In this document: positions 60,539 through 64,000 of the stretch, in pieces | Position numbering within the stretch: position 1 is the first letter of the stretch | How the letters are laid out: every line of letters begins with the position of its first letter | Position numbers and translations under genes: made by a program | Source of the DNA: Streptomyces tuirus | GTDB lineage: Bacteria > Actinomycetota > Actinomycetes > Streptomycetales > Streptomycetaceae | Direction: 5' to 3' | Length of the DNA stretch: 64,000 nt | NCBI RefSeq assembly: GCF_014701095.1 | Contig: NZ_AP023439.1 | Coordinates: forward strand, 434,001 to 498,000 | The notes under the pieces: generated by a model | What the model saw: the letters and a program-made list of their open reading frames with translations, nothing else | What the model was told of the DNA's origin: nothing | Databases searched by the model: none

Positions 60539-61273
60539 TCATCTGCTGAACAGTTCGAACGCCACCGCCGGCCGGCCCCCGAACCGCTCCCCCGTCCTCT
60601 CGGCGTGCTGCGTCAGAAAACCGCGCACGTACGTCTCGGGGTCCTCGCTGGTCAACACCTCGATGTAGGTGCGGTGTTCCAGCAGGGAGCGCACCGCCCG
60701 CTCCAGGCCGGGCGTCGCGTCGACGGCGTGTGTGGGGGTGCTGGATCCCGCGACGGCGACCCAGCGCACGCCGTCCCAGGGGTCGAGGCCCTGCTCGACG
60801 AGCTCGGGGAAGATCCACCGGTTGCCGGCGTCGCCGGCCGCGTCGAGCGTGGCCCGGCCCACGGCCACGTGGTCCGGGGTGTTCCAGGCGACGCCGCCCC
60901 AGGTGTCGCGGTGGTTGAGCGTGATGACCAGCTCGGGCCGGTGCCGGCGGATGGCGGCGGCGATGTCGCGGCGCAGGGCGATGCCGTACTCGATGACCCC
61001 GTCCTGGTGGTCGAGGAACTCCACCTCCGACACGCCGACCACCGCCGCACTCGCCCGCTGCTCCCGCTCGCGCAGCGGCCCGCACCGCGCGGGCTCGAGG
61101 GTGTCGATGCCCGCCTCGCCCCGGGTCGCGAGCACATAGGCGACCTCGCGGCCCCCGTCGGTCCAGGCCGCGATCGCCGCCGAGCAGCCGTACTCGAGGT
61201 CGTCCGGGTGCGCCACGACCGCGAGGGCACGCCGCCAGTCATCGGGCATGGGCTGCAGCTGAGTGGTCGTCAT
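60539..61273 (-). CDS. PIG-L (LmbE-like) deacetylase
   Basis: A 244-residue zinc-dependent N-deacetylase. The metal/catalytic motif AHPDD is in AVVAHPDDLEYGCSAAI (about residue 21), and the third ligand is in WNTPDHVAVGRATLD. This family includes MshB (mycothiol synthesis), Mca and GlcNAc-PI deacetylases; the text alone does not identify which substrate applies. It is on the same strand as the sigma-factor gene. Confidence 0.92.
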   Translation of the reverse strand: MTTTQLQPMPDDWRRALAVVAHPDDLEYGCSAAIAAWTDGGREVAYVLATRGEAGIDTLEPARCGPLREREQRASAAVVGVSEVEFLDHQDGVIEYGIALRRDIAAAIRRHRPELVITLNHRDTWGGVAWNTPDHVAVGRATLDAAGDAGNRWIFPELVEQGLDPWDGVRWVAVAGSSTPTHAVDATPGLERAVRSLLEHRTYIEVLTSEDPETYVRGFLTQHAERTGERFGGRPAVAFELFSR

Positions 61274-61323
61274 GCCCGCAGACTAATCCGCGCCACCGAC
61301 ATCACCGGGCGTACGGCACGGCA

Positions 61324-62625
61324 TCAGGCCTCGCCCCGTACGAGCGCCAGCAGCCGGTCGAGGACCCGGGGGCCGCCGGCGCGGATGCCGTCGTGCTCGA
61401 ACTCGTCCGTGATCCAGGTGCGCAGGCCCTGGATCGTACGGGCGGTGCGCAGGGAGTGGGCCGTGTCGACGTACATGTCGTCGTGGTAGACGGCGGCCAC
61501 CACCGGCACGGTGTTGGCGGCGAGCCGGGCGGGGTCGTACAGGGGCGTCCAGTCGGTGCGGGCGGCCAGCAGCCCGGCGGTCTCCCGCAGCGGGCGCAGC
61601 GCCGGGTCGCAGTCGAACATCCAGGGGTGAATCGATTCTCCTGTGAACAGCAGAGGCTCGTCGCCCGCGAGGGCCTTGGCGGCGTCGAACTGCGGGAACT
61701 CGGCGCGGACCCGCTCGGCGGACCAGGCCGTGGGCCGGGCGTCCTGGCCGTAGATCGACTCGTGGACCAGGGCGTACAGCGGGTGGCGGGCGTAGGAGAG
61801 CATGGCCTGCACCTGCTCCTGGAAGGCGTCGGAGAGTGTGGAGCCCTGCGGGGTGCGGACGAAGGCGTTCTCCAGGAGGTAGTGGAGCCGGTGGGTGCCG
61901 TCACCGGTGCCGAGGGCGATGCCGAGGGACTGGAAGGCCTCGACGGTGAGCCGGTAGCCGTTCGGCAGGACCACGTCCTGGTGCAGCAGGTGCTCGGCGA
62001 TGTGGCGGGCGCGCTCGGCGTCCTGCGGATAGCGGGCGTAGTGGGCGGCGACCTTGCGTTCGATGCGGGGGAAGGCGGCCCGGTAGACGTCGTCGGCGTG
62101 GGCGTCCAGCGAAGGCAGGCCGCCGGTGATCACGGCCGTCGCCAGGCCCTCGGGGGCGAGGGACAGATAGCTGGTGACGCAGAAGCCGCCGAAGCTCTGG
62201 CCGAGGACGGTCCAGGGCTTGCCGCCGGTGAGCTCGGCGCGGATGGCCTCGCAGTCGCGGACGATCGCGTCGGCACGGAAGTGCGTGAGGTAGCCGGCCT
62301 GCTCGGCAGGGCCGCCGCGCAGCGGGAGCGTCTGGCGGTTGGCGGGAGTGCTGTGGCCGGTGCCGCGCTGGTCGAGCAGCAGGACGCGGTACTCCTTCAG
62401 GGCCCGGCCCAGCCAGCCCGGCCGGCCGACGGAGCGGTCCGCGCCGAAGCCGGGGCCGCCCTGGAGGTAGAGCAGCCATGGGAGATCCTGGTGCGCCTTG
62501 TCGCTCGCGACGACCTCGCGGGCGTACAGCTCGATCGTCTCGCCAGCGGGGCGGTCGTGGTCGAGGGGGACGGTGAAGCGGCGGTCGGTGAGGACGACTC
62601 CGGGCTGGCGGTAGCTGACGGTCAA
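61324..62625 (-). CDS. S33-family proline iminopeptidase-like hydrolase
   Basis: A 433-residue alpha/beta-hydrolase of peptidase family S33. GGPG in YLQGGPGFGAD is the family's oxyanion motif, the Ser nucleophile is in LGQSFGGF and the C-terminal region contains YHDDMYVDT (Asp) with the catalytic His close by. It lacks a signal peptide and is probably cytoplasmic, removing N-terminal Pro or acting on similar substrates. The start MTVSYRQPGVVL is accepted because the first beta-strand follows directly; GGGAGCCC lies upstream. A TGAACG-AC-CGTTCA palindrome is located 92-105 bp before the start. Confidence 0.88.
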   Translation of the reverse strand: MTVSYRQPGVVLTDRRFTVPLDHDRPAGETIELYAREVVASDKAHQDLPWLLYLQGGPGFGADRSVGRPGWLGRALKEYRVLLLDQRGTGHSTPANRQTLPLRGGPAEQAGYLTHFRADAIVRDCEAIRAELTGGKPWTVLGQSFGGFCVTSYLSLAPEGLATAVITGGLPSLDAHADDVYRAAFPRIERKVAAHYARYPQDAERARHIAEHLLHQDVVLPNGYRLTVEAFQSLGIALGTGDGTHRLHYLLENAFVRTPQGSTLSDAFQEQVQAMLSYARHPLYALVHESIYGQDARPTAWSAERVRAEFPQFDAAKALAGDEPLLFTGESIHPWMFDCDPALRPLRETAGLLAARTDWTPLYDPARLAANTVPVVAAVYHDDMYVDTAHSLRTARTIQGLRTWITDEFEHDGIRAGGPRVLDRLLALVRGEA

Positions 62626-62716
62626 CAGGGCTCCCGGGACGGACGGATTTTCGGACCGCGTCCCAGTTCATCACAGCGATCGTTCGCGGGTGAGCCCTTC
62701 GATCATGAAATCTTGC

Positions 62717-62730
62717 TGAACGACCGTTCA
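62717..62730. promoter_or_regulatory. TGAACG-AC-CGTTCA palindrome
   Basis: A perfect 6+2+6 palindrome in the 118 bp between the LacI-gene stop and the S33 peptidase gene. It is a likely operator for a TetR-type or similar repressor, identity unknown. Confidence 0.4.
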
Positions 62731-62743
62731 GGCTCGTTCGGGC

Positions 62744-63769
62744 TCAGCGGGCGGACAGGCTGGAGCGGCGGACCACCAGCTCGGGCTGGAGGACGACCCT
62801 GCGGTGCTCGTGGGCGCGCGCCGCGCCCTCCTCCTCCGTCTCCTCCAGGAGCAGGTCGGCGGCCATGGCTCCCATGGTGACGGCGGGCTGCCGCACCGAG
62901 GTGAGCGGGACGGCCGCGGCGGCGGCGAACTCGATGTCGTCGTAGCCGACGATGGCGAGGTCGTCGGGGACGCCGACGCCGGCCGCGTACATGGCCTGCA
63001 GAACGCCGAGGGCGAGCAGGTCGTTGGCGCAGAACACGGCGGTGGGCCGGTCGGCCAGGCCCAGCAGCCGGGCCCCGGCGTCACGGCCGGCGGCGACGTC
63101 CAGCCGTTCGGTGGGCAGCTCGCGCAGCGCGTCGGGGCCGAGACCGGCCTCGGCGAGCGCCTCCAGGGCGCCCGTACGCCGGTCGCGGACCTGGTTGAGG
63201 CCGGGCGGGCCGCTGACGTACGCGAGGGAGCGGTGCCCGGCGTCGACGAGGTGGCGTACCGCGAGGGCGCCGCCGGCCACGTCGTCGACGGAGACCGAGC
63301 ACTCGGTGGTGCCCTCGGCGACCCGGTCGACCAGGACGAACGGGATGTTGTGCCGGCGGAACGCCTCGATGTTGCGGCCGGTGGCGTCGGCCGGGGTGAG
63401 CAGCACGCCGCGCACCCGCTGCTCGGCGAAGAGCGACAGGTACTCGGCCTCCTCGCCCGGGTTCTGGTCGCTGTTGCAGACCATCACACCGAGTCCGGCC
63501 CGGCGGGCGGCCCGCTCGGCGCCGCGCGCCACGTCGACGAAGAAGGGGTTGCCCATGTCGAGGACGAGCAGCCCCATGATGCGGCTGCGGCCCGCGCGCA
63601 GCTGGCGGGCGGACTCGCTGCGGACGTAGCCGAGCCGGTCGATCGCGGACAGCACGCGGGCCCGGGTCTCGGTGGCGACCGTGTCCGGGCGGTTGATCAC
63701 GTTGGAGACCGTGCCGACGGAGACTCCGGCGACGCGGGCGACGTCCTTGATACCCACCGACTGGGCCAT
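62744..63769 (-). CDS. LacI-family transcriptional repressor
   Basis: A 341-residue LacI/GalR regulator. The N-terminal helix-turn-helix is IKDVARVAGVSVGTVSNVINRPDTV with a hinge helix (YVRSESARQLRAG); the periplasmic-binding-like core reads LLVLDMGNPFFVDVARGAE, VGYDDIEFAAAAAVPLTSVRQP. It senses a sugar. It differs in text from CebR, so it is not the source of the CebR box regulation. The gene upstream on the same strand (partial, 63855 on) may be its neighbour or target. GGAGGT precedes the ATG at 63769. Confidence 0.93.
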   Translation of the reverse strand: MAQSVGIKDVARVAGVSVGTVSNVINRPDTVATETRARVLSAIDRLGYVRSESARQLRAGRSRIMGLLVLDMGNPFFVDVARGAERAARRAGLGVMVCNSDQNPGEEAEYLSLFAEQRVRGVLLTPADATGRNIEAFRRHNIPFVLVDRVAEGTTECSVSVDDVAGGALAVRHLVDAGHRSLAYVSGPPGLNQVRDRRTGALEALAEAGLGPDALRELPTERLDVAAGRDAGARLLGLADRPTAVFCANDLLALGVLQAMYAAGVGVPDDLAIVGYDDIEFAAAAAVPLTSVRQPAVTMGAMAADLLLEETEEEGAARAHEHRRVVLQPELVVRRSSLSAR

Positions 63770-63798
63770 CGGGCAGGGACCTCCAGAGGGGAGACGAG

Positions 63799-63839
63799 GG
63801 GGCGGCCGGGGCGGGCTCACGTTACCGGCAGGCCGCCCC
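63799..63839 (-). terminator. possible terminator upstream of the LacI gene
   Basis: GGGGCGGCC and GGCCGCCCC arms (9 bp) around a long loop, after the stop of the partial gene. Weak because of the loop. Confidence 0.35.
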
Positions 63840-63854
63840 GGGAACCGGATGCGG

Positions 63855-64000
63855 TCAGGCGGGCAGACGGAAGTCCGTCACGTGCAGCCCCGAGGGCGTC
63901 GTGCCGCTGGATTTCTCCTGGTACATGAACGACAGCACCCCGTCCTGCGCGACCCGCGTCTCGTCGATGACGACCTCGCCGAAGGCGTTGAGTCCGCTGC
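63855..64000 (-). CDS. 3' end of an unrecognised gene
   Basis: Only 48 C-terminal residues are present, ending EVVIDETRVAQDGVLSFMYQ and then EKSSGTTPSGLHVTDFRLPA. The pattern of alternating hydrophobic strands fits a beta-sandwich such as a carbohydrate-binding or lectin-like module. I cannot name the family. It is transcribed toward the LacI gene with 85 bp between them, so a sugar-related function would fit but is not shown. Confidence 0.6.
   Translation of the reverse strand, partial: SGLNAFGEVVIDETRVAQDGVLSFMYQEKSSGTTPSGLHVTDFRLPA

Noticed and set aside
1..64000. tRNA, rRNA, insertion sequence, integrase or attachment site
   Set aside because: No cloverleaf with a GGTTCGAATCC-type T-arm, no transposase motif and no terminal inverted repeats were found on reading; the gene content is uniform in composition.

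Overview
The window is high-GC actinobacterial DNA and almost certainly comes from a Streptomyces chromosome. Supporting signs are the strong GC bias at third codon positions, GTG/TTG starts behind GGAGG-like sites, a subtilisin-inhibitor (SSI) gene, a complete conservon (cvnA-D), several P450s, F420/deazaflavin-type enzymes, SpoIIE/STAS regulators and a CebR operator. The order SSI, GH9 cellulase, CYP105+ferredoxin, CYP102B-like P450 resembles what I recall of the left part of the S. coelicolor chromosome. That is from memory and unchecked. I see no rRNA, tRNA, CRISPR array, insertion sequence or prophage.

1-7 kb: the tail of an exopolyphosphatase-family gene; a small acidic protein; a three-gene set (heme-oxygenase-like iron enzyme, HemK2-type methyltransferase, CDGSH Fe-S protein); an SSI inhibitor with a Lys reactive site; a protein with a possible ribbon-helix-helix tail; a lactate 2-monooxygenase-type flavoenzyme; and the first of two membrane proteins that fuse an ECF-sigma-like region, a zinc-finger-like anti-sigma motif, one membrane span and a ricin lectin. 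7-15.5 kb: a Fic/Doc-like toxin-antitoxin pair, a frameshifted ECF41 sigma gene, a hydrolase, a GH9 cellulase behind a perfect CebR box, and a GH2 glycosidase. 15.5-22.5 kb: a PAS/GAF/SpoIIE phosphatase, an ion transporter, and the second sigma-like/lectin protein, which carries a 156-bp coding tandem repeat. Both lectin genes share a TTGAC-N5-GTCAR palindrome upstream.

22.5-32.9 kb: mostly metabolism and redox: an AraC regulator divergent from a phytanoyl-CoA dioxygenase-like enzyme, an aldo/keto reductase, a flavoprotein, CYP105 with its ferredoxin, a LysE exporter, a Ddn-type reductase, a CDF metal exporter, a GST-like hydroquinone reductase and small enzymes. 33-38.6 kb: a sesquiterpene cyclase converging on a conservon (cvnA sensor kinase, cvnB roadblock, cvnC DUF742, cvnD GTPase) that ends in a P450 lacking the usual ExxR arginine. 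All junctions in the conservon overlap or nearly touch.

38.8-51 kb: a GlxA-type regulator divergent from a quinone oxidoreductase; a remnant pair (alcohol dehydrogenase, MarR) whose facing 5' ends have been deleted; STAS, DUF4230, VanZ, SDR, PHP, HAD, FUSC and epimerase genes; and a ROK regulator. 51-64 kb: an EF-G-binding protein, a second FUSC protein, a Tat-exported lactonase, a DUF2470 protein behind an iron box, a TetR regulator divergent from a reductase-less CYP102-like P450, a Cys-rich pentapeptide protein, a SigJ-type ECF sigma factor, a PIG-L deacetylase, an S33 peptidase, a LacI regulator and the 3' end of an unrecognised gene. Much of the window looks like a saprophyte's arm region: polysaccharide use, protease control, terpenoid oxidation and many one-gene regulators. 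Regulatory links are inferred from position and motifs only.
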